DNA from: Halovivax gelatinilyticus
GTDB taxonomy: Archaea; Halobacteriota; Halobacteria; Halobacteriales; Natrialbaceae
DNA length: 64,000 nt
Direction of reading: 5' to 3'
Assembly (NCBI RefSeq): GCF_024300625.1
Contig: NZ_CP101322.1
Location: 3,113,992-3,177,991, forward strand
Within the stretch, counting starts at the first letter, position 1. Every line of letters starts with the position of its first letter. A program made the position numbers and the translations under genes. Of this stretch, positions 7,733 to 16,075 are shown piece after piece. The notes under the pieces are model-generated. The model made no database searches. It saw nothing but the letters and a program-made list of their open reading frames with translations, and was not told where the DNA came from.

Positions 7733-9727
7733 TCAGTTGTACGTCTCGACGGTGGCGATCACGACGCTGGTTCCGTCGTGTTCGGCGAACAGGTCCCCAC
7801 CGTCACGAACGATGCTCACGCCCTCCAGTTCCACCGACTCGCCATCGTCGGGAACCGCTTTCGAGTCGACCGTTTCGTTATCTTCCCTCGCCGAGATCGA
7901 GAAGGTACCGTCGGACGACTCGACGGTGAATCCGTAGCTGGCGACGCGAGTTTCGCTGTCGACCGGGTCGGATTCGAACGCGAGAGTCGACGATCGGTCG
8001 TCACTCGACAACCAGACCTGATAGACCGTTTCGTTTCCGACGACGTCCCACCCCGTTCGCTCGGCGGTGACCGTCTCGCGCCAGCCGAGGCCGCCGAGTT
8101 CGACCGACTGCTCGCCGTAGAACGCGAGCCGATTCGCGCTGATCGCGTCGGTCCAGACGTTTCGGTCGTCGGACCAGACGATGACGCCGCTGGCGGTGAC
8201 GGCCTCTCCGACCCCGAGGGCTTCGATGGGCGCGATCGACACGAGTTGATTCTCCACGCGCTCGTCGTACGTGACGTGATAATCTTCGACGGTGAGCGTC
8301 GAGTCGGTGTCGCTCGCGTCGAATGCGAAGGCGTTGACGAGGACGGCCGGGCCGGTGATCGCCGCGACGACGAGCAGGACGACGAGTAACGCCGTTCCGC
8401 GTCGAGAGAGGCGATCGAGTGCGAGTGTGCGACCGAGGCGATCGACGAATGGGGTTTGGTCTGCTCCGGGGTCGGCTCCACCGGACGGCTCGTCAACCAT
8501 CGGTGTATCGACGGGAAGATCATCCCTGTCGTCGGGTGGCTCGATATCGGTGCGCTGTCCCGGCCCGGTCGAGCGTCTGGAAGGTAGTTCACGCTGTTCG
8601 ACCTCGGGCGTATCGGTCGGCGGTGTGATATCGGCGAGCACGACCGGACCCGTCGCGTTCTCGGAGTCGTTCGAGCCGTCGGTAGCCGTCGATCGGGAAG
8701 CCTCGTTCGTATCGTGTGCACGTACTCCCGCGTCGTCCGCGCTCGATCGAGTCGGTAGTAGCGGACGGTCCGAGGCGACGACGGCGAGCGTTACGACGAT
8801 CGAGAGGGCGACGATAACCAGCACACCGGGTCCTCGAAAGAGGTAGTAGACGCCTTCGGGACCGTACCAGTAGATCGCCCACAGTGATTTCGAGAACGCA
8901 AAGAGGACGATTGCCAGCCAGAGGTGCAAAGGGTCCGGCAGCGTCCGTCGGTATCGAAGCAAGGCGAGGCCGAGGAGGAATCCGACGAAAAAGCCGAGCG
9001 CGTGTCCCTGGATGGCGATCGTCGCCCAGGACGGGGTCGATGCTGGACTGGCTGTCGGTTCGGTCCAGACGATTGGATGCTGAACGGCTCGAACCGTCGT
9101 CGCGAGGGCGCCGTGTGCGCCGAGGACGCCGACGAGCGTCGCGATCGGATACCGGACGATGGCGAACCCGGCGAATGCGTAAACGACGCCGGAGAACCCG
9201 ATGACCGGGCCGACGGCGAAGAGACTCGTCACCAGTCCGATCGCCAAGACGGCCCCCGGAAAGACGACGAACGCCCGAACCCGGGGATCTGTGGGGACGT
9301 ACGGAAGCGTTCGTTCGCCGGTCTCTCGAGGGTTGTGCCCCCAGGCGTACTCGGCGATCGGTGCGACGACGAGCGCCCCGGTGAGATTGCCGATGAGGTG
9401 ACTCGCATCGGCGTGTGAGAACGACGCCGTGAGCATCCCGAGCGGGTATTGATACGACCACGCGCGGAATGGGATCGTCACCGGCTCGCTCCAGGACGTC
9501 CACCCATCCTGGACGAACAGATAGACACAGAGGACGAATCCGACGACGACGAGCGATCCCCACGGGACGCCGAGATATAGTCTCGATCGAAGTGGCGCGA
9601 GCCAGTGGCGCTTGCGGTCCACTCGGTACATCGCATACAGGCTGCACGCGAAGAGGGCCACGACGCCGACCAGCATCCCCGCTTGCGCCAATCGCTGCAT
9701 GTCTCCGTTCTTCGCTCCGATCGGCAT
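7733..9727 (-). CDS. Rhomboid-family intramembrane protease with long linker and extracytoplasmic domain
   Basis: A 664-residue membrane protein. Residues about 15-330 form the rhomboid core: HLIGN (His110, Asn114) in the second core helix, the nucleophile motif GFSG (Ser179) and GHALGF (His242), so the Ser-His dyad is intact. An acidic, Pro/Ser/Thr-rich linker of about 110 residues follows. A further membrane segment (about 447-470) comes next, and then a roughly 190-residue beta-rich domain that would face outside. Rhomboids cut transmembrane helices; the tail may recruit substrate or be processed itself. Its stop is 20 nt from the methyltransferase stop (convergent). The ATG at 9700 is a possible alternative start. 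Confidence 0.82.
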   Translation of the reverse strand: MPIGAKNGDMQRLAQAGMLVGVVALFACSLYAMYRVDRKRHWLAPLRSRLYLGVPWGSLVVVGFVLCVYLFVQDGWTSWSEPVTIPFRAWSYQYPLGMLTASFSHADASHLIGNLTGALVVAPIAEYAWGHNPRETGERTLPYVPTDPRVRAFVVFPGAVLAIGLVTSLFAVGPVIGFSGVVYAFAGFAIVRYPIATLVGVLGAHGALATTVRAVQHPIVWTEPTASPASTPSWATIAIQGHALGFFVGFLLGLALLRYRRTLPDPLHLWLAIVLFAFSKSLWAIYWYGPEGVYYLFRGPGVLVIVALSIVVTLAVVASDRPLLPTRSSADDAGVRAHDTNEASRSTATDGSNDSENATGPVVLADITPPTDTPEVEQRELPSRRSTGPGQRTDIEPPDDRDDLPVDTPMVDEPSGGADPGADQTPFVDRLGRTLALDRLSRRGTALLVVLLVVAAITGPAVLVNAFAFDASDTDSTLTVEDYHVTYDERVENQLVSIAPIEALGVGEAVTASGVIVWSDDRNVWTDAISANRLAFYGEQSVELGGLGWRETVTAERTGWDVVGNETVYQVWLSSDDRSSTLAFESDPVDSETRVASYGFTVESSDGTFSISAREDNETVDSKAVPDDGESVELEGVSIVRDGGDLFAEHDGTSVVIATVETYN

Positions 9728-9867
9728 ACGCGTTTCCCTCCGAACGTTGTCGATGGCTGGCGTAGTCTCGTCAGCCGATGTCGTGGCGAAACTCGAGAAC
9801 CGTTCGATCGATACCGTCGTGCGCTGGCTTCGAAAGGTACAAACAGCTAACTCGCACAGGTAGGGGT

Positions 9868-10149
9868 ATGGAACTGCGGGTCACCGAACACACCGACGAG
9901 GAACTCGCCATCGAAATAGCCGGCGAGGACCACACCTTCATGAACGTCCTGAAGGGAACCCTGCTCGAACGAGAGGAGATCCGGGCGGCCACCTACGACA
10001 TCAACCCAGAACAGTCCGGCGGACAGACCGATCCCATTCTGACGGTCAAAACCGACGGCAGCGTCGAACCGATCGACGCACTGGAAGCGGCCGCGGGCGA
10101 CGTGCGCGAGAAGGCGGCGGCGTTTCGCGACGCGTTCGAGTCGGCCTGA
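9868..10149 (+). CDS. rpoL: DNA-directed RNA polymerase subunit L (Rpo11)
   Basis: A 93-residue archaeal RNA polymerase subunit that pairs with subunit D in the assembly platform, equivalent to eukaryotic RPB11. The core motif [13 protein letters not shown] and the strand-turn ATYDINPEQ are the family hallmarks. The ATG at 9868 gives the normal length; the frame before it overlaps the divergent rhomboid gene promoter and is discarded. This gene is a strong archaeal marker for the window. Confidence 0.95.
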   Translation: MELRVTEHTDEELAIEIAGEDHTFMNVLKGTLLEREEIRAATYDINPEQSGGQTDPILTVKTDGSVEPIDALEAAAGDVREKAAAFRDAFESA

Positions 10150-10203
10150 ACCGAATACAGCTCGAATCCGACGCGTGAACTAGCTTCAGGCGTGCCCGTC
10201 CGA

Positions 10204-11019
10204 CTACCATCGAATCTCGATACCCCGATCTGCGAGGTACTCCTTTGTCGCTTCGATCGAGTAGCTGTCGAAGTGAAATATCGAGGCGGCGAGCGCCGCG
10301 TCCGCGTCGGCTTCAGTGAATACGTCGTACATGTCCGCCGGTTCGCCACAGCCGGAGGAGGCGATGACCGGTGTGTCGACGGCGTCACAGACCGCGCCCG
10401 TCAGCGCGAGGTCGTACCCGTCTTTCGTTCCGTCTCGGTCGATCGAGTTGACGAATAATTCGCCGGCGCCGCGTTCCGCTGCCGTTTCGGCCCACTCGAT
10501 GACGTCGATTCCGGTCCCCTCGCGCCCCCCTTTTTTCGTACACTCGAACCAGCAGGATTCGCCGTCGACCTCGACGTAGTGTTCACCCACATCGTCGTAC
10601 CGACGTCTAGCGTCGACGCTGATGACGATGCACTGACTGCCGAAGGCCGCGGCTCCCTCGCTGATCAGTTCCGGCCGCTCTAGCGCACCCGTCGTGATGG
10701 ACACCTTGTCGGCTCCGGCGCGAAGCGTTTCGGCGATATCGTCGGTGGTTCGAATCCCGCCACCGACGGTTAGCGGGATGAACACCTCGTCGGCGACGGC
10801 CCTGACGACGTCGAGCATCGTTTCGCGACCCTCGGCGGAGGCTGTGATATCGAGGAAGACGAACTCGTCGGCGCCCGCTTCGTTGTATTCGCGAGCCATC
10901 TGGACCGGATCGCCCGTATACTGTAGGTCCTCGAAGTTGACGCCGGTGTAGACGGCGGGGGTTCCGTCTTCGTCGAGGTCGACGTCGATACAGGGGATAA
11001 TTCGTTTCGTCAGGCCCAT
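10204..11019 (-). CDS. hisF: Imidazole glycerol phosphate synthase, cyclase subunit HisF
   Basis: HisF uses ammonia from HisH to turn PRFAR into imidazole glycerol phosphate and AICAR in histidine synthesis. The 271-residue (beta/alpha)8 barrel shows the catalytic aspartates in [13 protein letters not shown] and IVISVDARR, the phosphate sites LTVGGGIRT and VIASSGCGE, and DGTKDGYD. The ATG at 11019 was chosen because it starts the family-standard [10 protein letters not shown]. No other his gene lies nearby, as is common in haloarchaea where his genes are scattered. An AT-rich CTTTACTA about 22-30 nt upstream could be its TATA box. Confidence 0.95.
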   Translation of the reverse strand: MGLTKRIIPCIDVDLDEDGTPAVYTGVNFEDLQYTGDPVQMAREYNEAGADEFVFLDITASAEGRETMLDVVRAVADEVFIPLTVGGGIRTTDDIAETLRAGADKVSITTGALERPELISEGAAAFGSQCIVISVDARRRYDDVGEHYVEVDGESCWFECTKKGGREGTGIDVIEWAETAAERGAGELFVNSIDRDGTKDGYDLALTGAVCDAVDTPVIASSGCGEPADMYDVFTEADADAALAASIFHFDSYSIEATKEYLADRGIEIRW

Positions 11020-11104
11020 GTAGCGGATTATTCGTCGCCGCGGTAGTAAAGTCGTCCGGAATCGGTTCCGGCGGGCTCGATGGCGCCGTGGGAGCCGAGA
11101 GGTG

Positions 11105-11111
11105 TTTTTAA
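11105..11111 (+). promoter_or_regulatory. TATA box of small membrane protein gene
   Basis: TTTTTAA lies 27-33 nt before the ATG at 11138, in GC-rich DNA. Spacing fits a leaderless or near-leaderless transcript and supports the small gene downstream as real. Confidence 0.55.
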
Positions 11112-11137
11112 GTGTTCGTCGGCCGAATCGTTGAGCG

Positions 11138-11299
11138 ATGACGGACGATTCGGACGAACCTGACGACGAGTCGGTAGCGGGAATACGAGAAACGGCGCCG
11201 ATGAGCGAGTACGGCCGCTCGGCGGTCGGACTCGGCCTCATCGTATTTCTCATCGGAATGATCGTCGCCTTCGCACTACCGGTACTCGGGACGCTATAA
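11138..11299 (+). CDS. Small single-span membrane protein
   Basis: A 53-residue protein with an acidic cytoplasmic N-terminus (MTDDSDEPDDESVAG) and one hydrophobic helix from about residue 28 to 50 (VGLGLIVFLIGMIVAFALPV). It has a clear TATA box at the leaderless spacing, the acidic bias of its neighbours and a sensible stop eight bases before the convergent RHH gene, so it is very likely expressed. It lies divergent from hisF. Such proteins are common in haloarchaea; no function can be assigned from the sequence. Confidence 0.65.
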   Translation: MTDDSDEPDDESVAGIRETAPMSEYGRSAVGLGLIVFLIGMIVAFALPVLGTL

Positions 11300-11307
11300 G
11301 GGGGTTC

Positions 11308-11520
11308 TCAGAACACGTATTCGTCGTCGTGGCCCATCATACCGTCGTCTTCGAATCCGGGTTCTTCGTTCTGTTGCGGACCGCTCGTCTTGTAGGCCTT
11401 AATTCCAGTCGAGAGGAGATCTTCGACCGCTTCTTCGCGGTTTACGAACTCGCCGCGCTCGACCATCTGGGCGATTTGCATCTCGAGGTGTTCCGGGATC
11501 GTGAGCTCAACTTTCGGCAT
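11308..11520 (-). CDS. Ribbon-helix-helix (CopG-like) transcription regulator
   Basis: A 70-residue protein. Residues 1-45 form a ribbon-helix-helix unit: strand PKVELTIPEHL, helix EMQIAQMVERG, turn EFVNREEAVEDLLSTGI. Such proteins dimerise and bind operators through the paired N-terminal strands. The tail is acidic and Met/Gly-rich (DDGMMGHDDEYVF) and probably disordered. It is preceded by a well-placed TATA box. The target is unknown; small RHH regulators in haloarchaea are often autoregulatory. Confidence 0.75.
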   Translation of the reverse strand: MPKVELTIPEHLEMQIAQMVERGEFVNREEAVEDLLSTGIKAYKTSGPQQNEEPGFEDDGMMGHDDEYVF

Positions 11521-11544
11521 CTGACTCGGGTTTCGGTGGAGGGG

Positions 11545-11551
11545 TATTTAA
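11545..11551 (-). promoter_or_regulatory. TATA box of RHH regulator gene
   Basis: On the minus strand the sequence reads GCTTAAATACC, with the TTAAATA core 25-31 nt before the ATG at 11520. This is a close match to haloarchaeal TATA boxes at leaderless spacing. Confidence 0.6.
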
Positions 11552-11734
11552 GCCTGACGGGGATTCTACACCGGCGTATTGGAGGCCCCTGATACGGGTT
11601 TCAGTCCGCTTCGCCAGTCGGTTCCTCCCCGACTCCGTCGTCTCGGTCACGTCTCTCTTCCCTTCGATCGATGCTGAGATCTAGTTCGACGTCAGAAATA
11701 GGACGAGTGTACTCGATACGTCGATTTCTGGTGG

Positions 11735-12034
11735 TCAGTTATTGCCCATCACGGAGTCGATCGTTCGCTTGATCGTCGTTCCGGGTTGGGTGATCGTGTC
11801 CAGGCGTTGGCGCATCTGGCGCTGGTTGAAGTAGCTGGCGAAGGCCAGGATGGTCGGCGGCCAGAGCCCGACGAACAGTCCTCGCTCTCGATCACCACGC
11901 GCGAAAAAGTAGTACCACGAGAGCGCGACCGACGCGCCCGCGGCGATCAGCGCCGGACTCATGGCTTGTTGCCCAACTTCTTCAGCTGTTTCACCGGATA
12001 CCTCCCGTTCACGGAGCTTTTGTCTGGTTGCCAT
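11735..12034 (-). CDS. Conserved-looking haloarchaeal membrane protein, unknown function
   Basis: A 99-residue protein with a charged N-terminus and two hydrophobic segments (about residues 25-46, SPALIAAGASVALSWYYFFA, and 51-68, RGLFVGLWPPTILAFASYF), separated by a short charged turn. The C-terminus is basic and amphipathic (RQMRQRLDTITQPG). It has no recognisable domain. It lies alone, divergent from the sulfite-oxidase-fold gene, and could be a two-helix anchor for another protein. Confidence 0.62.
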   Translation of the reverse strand: MATRQKLREREVSGETAEEVGQQAMSPALIAAGASVALSWYYFFARGDRERGLFVGLWPPTILAFASYFNQRQMRQRLDTITQPGTTIKRTIDSVMGNN

Positions 12035-12233
12035 ACGAGCAATCCGTCGGCCAGCCCCGACTTGGTTATGTGACGGCTATCGGTCGGTGCAACTGGGTGA
12101 AACGGTCGCCACGATCGTTTCACCGAGTTTCACCGGCGCACGCGTCTCGTCAAATCGAACGTTACCTCGGCCACCGTCTCTCGAATGCACAGAAACCGCC
12201 ACACATACGTCACCGAGACCCCTGGATAAACGC

Positions 12234-12824
12234 ATGAAAGATCTCACCGACCTCTACCGGGACCACGGCGACGAGCGGCTGCCGCCCGGGCAGCGAGAGA
12301 CGACGGCGTTTCCCGTCCTGAGCAAGGGAGAGACGCCGGCCGTCGACCGGGACGAGTGGTCTCTCGCCGTCTCCGGTGCGGTCGAATCGTCTCGGACGTT
12401 TTCGTTCGAATCGTTCAGCGAGCTGGGGGCCGAGACCCAACGACAGGATTTCCACTGCGTGACCGGCTGGAGTCGATTCGACTGTACGTTTACGGGTATC
12501 TCGTTTCCGACGCTCGCCGAAGCGGTCGACGTCTCCGAGGAAGCCACCCACGTTCTCTTTTCTGCGTCCGACGGCTACACGACCGATCTCCCGCTCGCCG
12601 ATTGCATGCACGAGGGCGTCCTATTCGCCTGGGAATTCGACGGTGACCCGTTGCCCGACCCCCACGGCGGTCCGGTTCGCGTCGTCACGCCGCACAAATA
12701 CGCCTACAAAGGGGCGAAGTGGGTGGACGGCGTCGAGTTCCTCACCGAACCGGAACTGGGCTTCTGGGAGAAACGCGGCTACTCGGAAACGGCCGACCCC
12801 TGGCGAGAAGAGCGATATAGTTAG
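12234..12824 (+). CDS. Sulfite-oxidase-fold molybdopterin-dependent oxidoreductase
   Basis: A 196-residue protein with the SUOX/MsrP-type molybdopterin fold. The motif DFHCVTGWSRFD holds the Cys (about residue 75) that ligates molybdenum in this superfamily. The later blocks HGGPVRVVTPHKYAYKGAKWVDGV and GFWEKRGY are the family cofactor and C-terminal signatures. It has no Tat signal, so it would act in the cytoplasm, unlike MsrP, and it lacks the dimerisation domain of sulfite oxidase. The ATG at 12234 gives the compact domain; the frame before it is rejected. The substrate is unknown. It is one of three Mo/W-pterin-fold proteins in the window. Confidence 0.82.
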   Translation: MKDLTDLYRDHGDERLPPGQRETTAFPVLSKGETPAVDRDEWSLAVSGAVESSRTFSFESFSELGAETQRQDFHCVTGWSRFDCTFTGISFPTLAEAVDVSEEATHVLFSASDGYTTDLPLADCMHEGVLFAWEFDGDPLPDPHGGPVRVVTPHKYAYKGAKWVDGVEFLTEPELGFWEKRGYSETADPWREERYS

Positions 12825-12856
12825 GCTGAAGGTGGTTCCGTTCCGAGCACGTATCG

Positions 12857-14221
12857 ATGGAGCGACCCCTCGGTGGTCGGGCAGCACTCTCTGATTCGAC
12901 CGCTGATACAGAGACGCTGGTCAGTAGAAGTCGTTCGCTCACCGACGTCTCCCCTTGCGATCTCCTCGATTGTACCGTCCGTCCCCTCGTTCGGTGGCGC
13001 GCTCCGGACGGAATCGACGTCGTCGGTTGCGGGGAGGCCGCGAGACTCCGCGCGACCGGTCTCGATCGCTTCGATTCGGTTCGCACGCAGGCCTCGACGG
13101 TGTTCGAACGGATCGCTCACGACGGGCCGGCGATCGCACGGCCCCGTGCGTTCGGCGGCTTCGCCTTTCACGACGACCGGTCTCCGCCTTCGTCGAGTCC
13201 GTGGAACGGATTCGACCGGGCGCAGTTCGTCATTCCGCGCGTACAACTCACCGAAACCACCGGCGAGACCTGGCTCACGGTCGTCGACGCGCCCGAATCT
13301 ATCGACGACGCGATCCGATCGTGGCACGATCGCGTTACCGATGGGACGATCGACCGTGAACCAGATCGATCACTCGGTGAGACGGCCAGTGGTCACCCCG
13401 CCGTCGTCGATTCGGTTCGTTCGACCGAAATAGGCGAATGGCGCGACCAGATCGAAGCCGCCATAGCGGACATCGAGTCGACACCGCTAGAGAAAATCGT
13501 CCTCGCTCAGGCACGGACGAACGACCTCGATCGACCGATTCGGCTCGCCGCGACGCTCGCCCAGCTGGGGCGTCGGTACCCGGATTGTTACCGGTTCGCG
13601 TTCAGTGGTCTCGGATCGGCGACGTTCTTCGGCGTTCCGCCCGAACGACTCGTCGCCAAGACGGATGAGAGGATCGATACCGAAGCTCTCGCAGGCTCGG
13701 CTCCCCGCGGATCGCTGCCGGCCACCGACGAAACCTACGCGTCGCACTTAGAGACCAGCCAGAAGATTACGAACGAACACGAACTCGTCGTCGAGTCGAT
13801 CGAACGCCAACTCGAGCCACTCGCCGATCGGATCGACGTCGGCGATCGACGGGTCAAACGCCTGGCGACGATTCAACACCTTCGAACGCCGATATCCGGC
13901 ACACTCGCCGGCGAGCGACACGTCCTCGACGTCGTCGAAGCGTTACACCCGACGCCGGCCGTCGGCGGCGTTCCCCAGCAGCGGGCCCTCGACGCGATTC
14001 GATCGATCGAGTCGTTCGACCGCGGCTGGTACGCCGCTCCGGTCGGGTGGTTCGACGCCGACGGCGACGGGGAGTTCGCCGTCGCGATCCGATCCGGCGT
14101 GGCGGCCGACCGTCGGATCACGCTGTTCGCCGGCAACGGCATCGTCGCCGGAAGCGACCCCGACGCGGAGTGGGACGAGGTCGAACTGAAGTTCAAGCCG
14201 ATACTCGAGGAACTCAGATGA
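12857..14221 (+). CDS. menF: Isochorismate synthase MenF
   Basis: MenF converts chorismate to isochorismate, the entry step to menaquinone. The 454-residue protein has a variable N-terminal half and the chorismate-binding domain from about residue 195: LEKIVLAQARTNDL, the core FAFSGLGSATFFGVPPERLV, then LAGSAPRG, KITNEHELVVESI, IQHLRTPISGTL, LHPTPAVGGVP and the final FAGNGIVAGSDPDAEWDE. The conserved Glu and His residues in these blocks form the Mg2+ site. The stop overlaps the menD start (ATGA), which couples the two genes and favours a menaquinone rather than salicylate or siderophore role. Confidence 0.93.
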   Translation: MERPLGGRAALSDSTADTETLVSRSRSLTDVSPCDLLDCTVRPLVRWRAPDGIDVVGCGEAARLRATGLDRFDSVRTQASTVFERIAHDGPAIARPRAFGGFAFHDDRSPPSSSPWNGFDRAQFVIPRVQLTETTGETWLTVVDAPESIDDAIRSWHDRVTDGTIDREPDRSLGETASGHPAVVDSVRSTEIGEWRDQIEAAIADIESTPLEKIVLAQARTNDLDRPIRLAATLAQLGRRYPDCYRFAFSGLGSATFFGVPPERLVAKTDERIDTEALAGSAPRGSLPATDETYASHLETSQKITNEHELVVESIERQLEPLADRIDVGDRRVKRLATIQHLRTPISGTLAGERHVLDVVEALHPTPAVGGVPQQRALDAIRSIESFDRGWYAAPVGWFDADGDGEFAVAIRSGVAADRRITLFAGNGIVAGSDPDAEWDEVELKFKPILEELR

Positions 14222-16026
14222 GCGCGCCCAACCGATCGACGCTGTGGGGGAAGATACTCGTCGACGAACTCGCGGCGGGCGGTCTCGATGCGGTATGTAT
14301 CTCGCCGGGGAGCCGGTCGACACCGTTGACCGTCGCGTTCGCCGCTCACCCGGACGTCGAGGTTTTCTCACACCTCGACGAACGCGCCGGGGCGTACTTC
14401 GCGCTCGGTCGCAGTCGTCGAACCGGCAAACCAACGGCGATCGTCTGTACGTCAGGAACCGCGGTCGCGAACGTCCACCCGGCCGTTCTCGAAGCTGATA
14501 GCGGTCGCGTTCCCTTGCTTGTGCTATCAGCAGATAGGCCGCCCGAGTTACGCGACAGCGGCGCCAACCAGACGATCGATCAGCGCAAATTCTTCGGCGG
14601 TGCAGTTCGCTGGAGCGTCGATCTCCCCGAGCCGTCGGCCGTCGATCGGACGGTCAGGAGCCTTCGGACGACGGCGGCCCGGGCGCTGGCTCGGACTCGG
14701 ACGGCGCCGTCCGGGCCGGTCCACGTAAACTGTCCGTTCACGAAGCCCCTCGAACCGGGTGCCGTGACGGAGGCCGACGTTGGCGGCGATATCGAGGCGG
14801 TCGACGAGCGAACGAGGCCGGTCCAGGCCGACGAATTCGAACACGAACGGGACGGTCCGTACGTTGCTTCGTCTCTCGGTACGGCCGAACTGGACGATCG
14901 AACGTTCGAAACGCTCGTGGACGATCTTACTTCGGCGACGCGGCCGGCGATCGTCGTCGGCCCCATCGGTCCAGGACTCGTCGCCCCAAAGCGGGAGTGG
15001 CGATCGGAACTGGTCTCACTGGCGGAGTCACTTGGCGGACCGATTCTGGCCGACCCGCTTTCCGGAGTGCGGTTCGGACCCTGGGCCGACTCTCCGACTC
15101 TCTGTTGTGCGTACGACGCCTACGTCGATCGAATCGCGTTCGATCCCGACTGCGTCCTCCGAATAGGCGGGCCACCGACGTCGAAGTCGCTCGTCCACGC
15201 GCTGCGAACGGCGAATCCGACGCAGTACCTCGTCGATCCCGCTGGTCACTGGCGAGAGGCGACGTTCTCGGCGACCGACCTGCTCGTCACCGATCCAGCC
15301 GGACTCGTCGCGCGTCTCGACGCGCGCGTGGGCGACGACACCTCGCCCGTTCCCGACTGGCTCGCTCGGTTCCGGCGGGCCGAGTCGGTCACCGCCTCGA
15401 TTCACGACGAGGCCCTCTCGCAGTCGTCGCTCGAACGCGAGCCGTTCGAAGGGTCGATACTCTCGACGGTGTTCGAAACGACGCCCGATCCGGCAACTGT
15501 CTTCGTTTCGAACAGCATGCCGATCCGAGACGCCGATCGATTCGGCGGTCGACGTGAGGCGTCGCTGACCGTGCTCGGAAACCGGGGCGTCAGCGGTATC
15601 GACGGTATCGTCAGCACCGCCCTCGGTGCCGGGAGCGTCGACGACGATTCGCTCACGCTCGTGACTGGTGATCTGGCCTGTTATCACGATTCGAACGGCT
15701 TGCTCGCGATCGAACGAGCCGGAGTCGATGCGACGATCGTCGTCATTCACAACGACGGTGGCGGGATCTTCCACGCGCTGCCGATAGCGGACCACGATCC
15801 GCCCTTCACAGAACAGTTTTTGACGCCACACGGACTCGATTTCGAACCGCTCGCTGAGATGTACGGCCTCGAATACGCACGAACTGAGCCCGCCGGGTTT
15901 GAACGAGCCTACCGTGACGCACTCGACGCGGATGGCGCTCACTTGCTGTCGGTCGAGGTGGACGCAGAGACGAGTCACCGACGTCGGGAAGCGCTCGCCG
16001 AGATGGTTTCTCGGCGACTGGAGTGA
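14218..16026 (+). CDS. menD: SEPHCHC synthase MenD
   Basis: MenD is a thiamine-diphosphate enzyme that adds 2-oxoglutarate to isochorismate, the second menaquinone step. The 602-residue protein starts at the ATG at 14218, overlapping the menF stop, which gives the family-standard opening with GLDAVCISPGSRSTPL. The catalytic Glu is in HLDERAGAYFALG, followed by CTSGTAVANVHPAV. The cofactor half carries NSMPIRDAD, GNRGVSGIDG and the Mg-ThDP motif TGDLACYHDSNGL, then VIHNDGGGIF. It forms one operon with menF, and the next gene downstream is convergent. Confidence 0.95.
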   Translation: MSAPNRSTLWGKILVDELAAGGLDAVCISPGSRSTPLTVAFAAHPDVEVFSHLDERAGAYFALGRSRRTGKPTAIVCTSGTAVANVHPAVLEADSGRVPLLVLSADRPPELRDSGANQTIDQRKFFGGAVRWSVDLPEPSAVDRTVRSLRTTAARALARTRTAPSGPVHVNCPFTKPLEPGAVTEADVGGDIEAVDERTRPVQADEFEHERDGPYVASSLGTAELDDRTFETLVDDLTSATRPAIVVGPIGPGLVAPKREWRSELVSLAESLGGPILADPLSGVRFGPWADSPTLCCAYDAYVDRIAFDPDCVLRIGGPPTSKSLVHALRTANPTQYLVDPAGHWREATFSATDLLVTDPAGLVARLDARVGDDTSPVPDWLARFRRAESVTASIHDEALSQSSLEREPFEGSILSTVFETTPDPATVFVSNSMPIRDADRFGGRREASLTVLGNRGVSGIDGIVSTALGAGSVDDDSLTLVTGDLACYHDSNGLLAIERAGVDATIVVIHNDGGGIFHALPIADHDPPFTEQFLTPHGLDFEPLAEMYGLEYARTEPAGFERAYRDALDADGAHLLSVEVDAETSHRRREALAEMVSRRLE

Positions 16027-16075
16027 TCGTCGAGGTCGCGACCCGACGTTTGGAGCGGTCGCTGACCGTTCGGTT

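Noticed and set aside
10508-10540. Homopolymer-rich stretch in hisF as a possible frameshift
   Set aside because: The reading frame continues through it with normal HisF motifs on both sides.
14047-14217. Upstream extension of the menD frame
   Set aside because: It overlaps menF, is Arg-rich, and the ATGA overlap at 14218 gives the family-standard MenD start.
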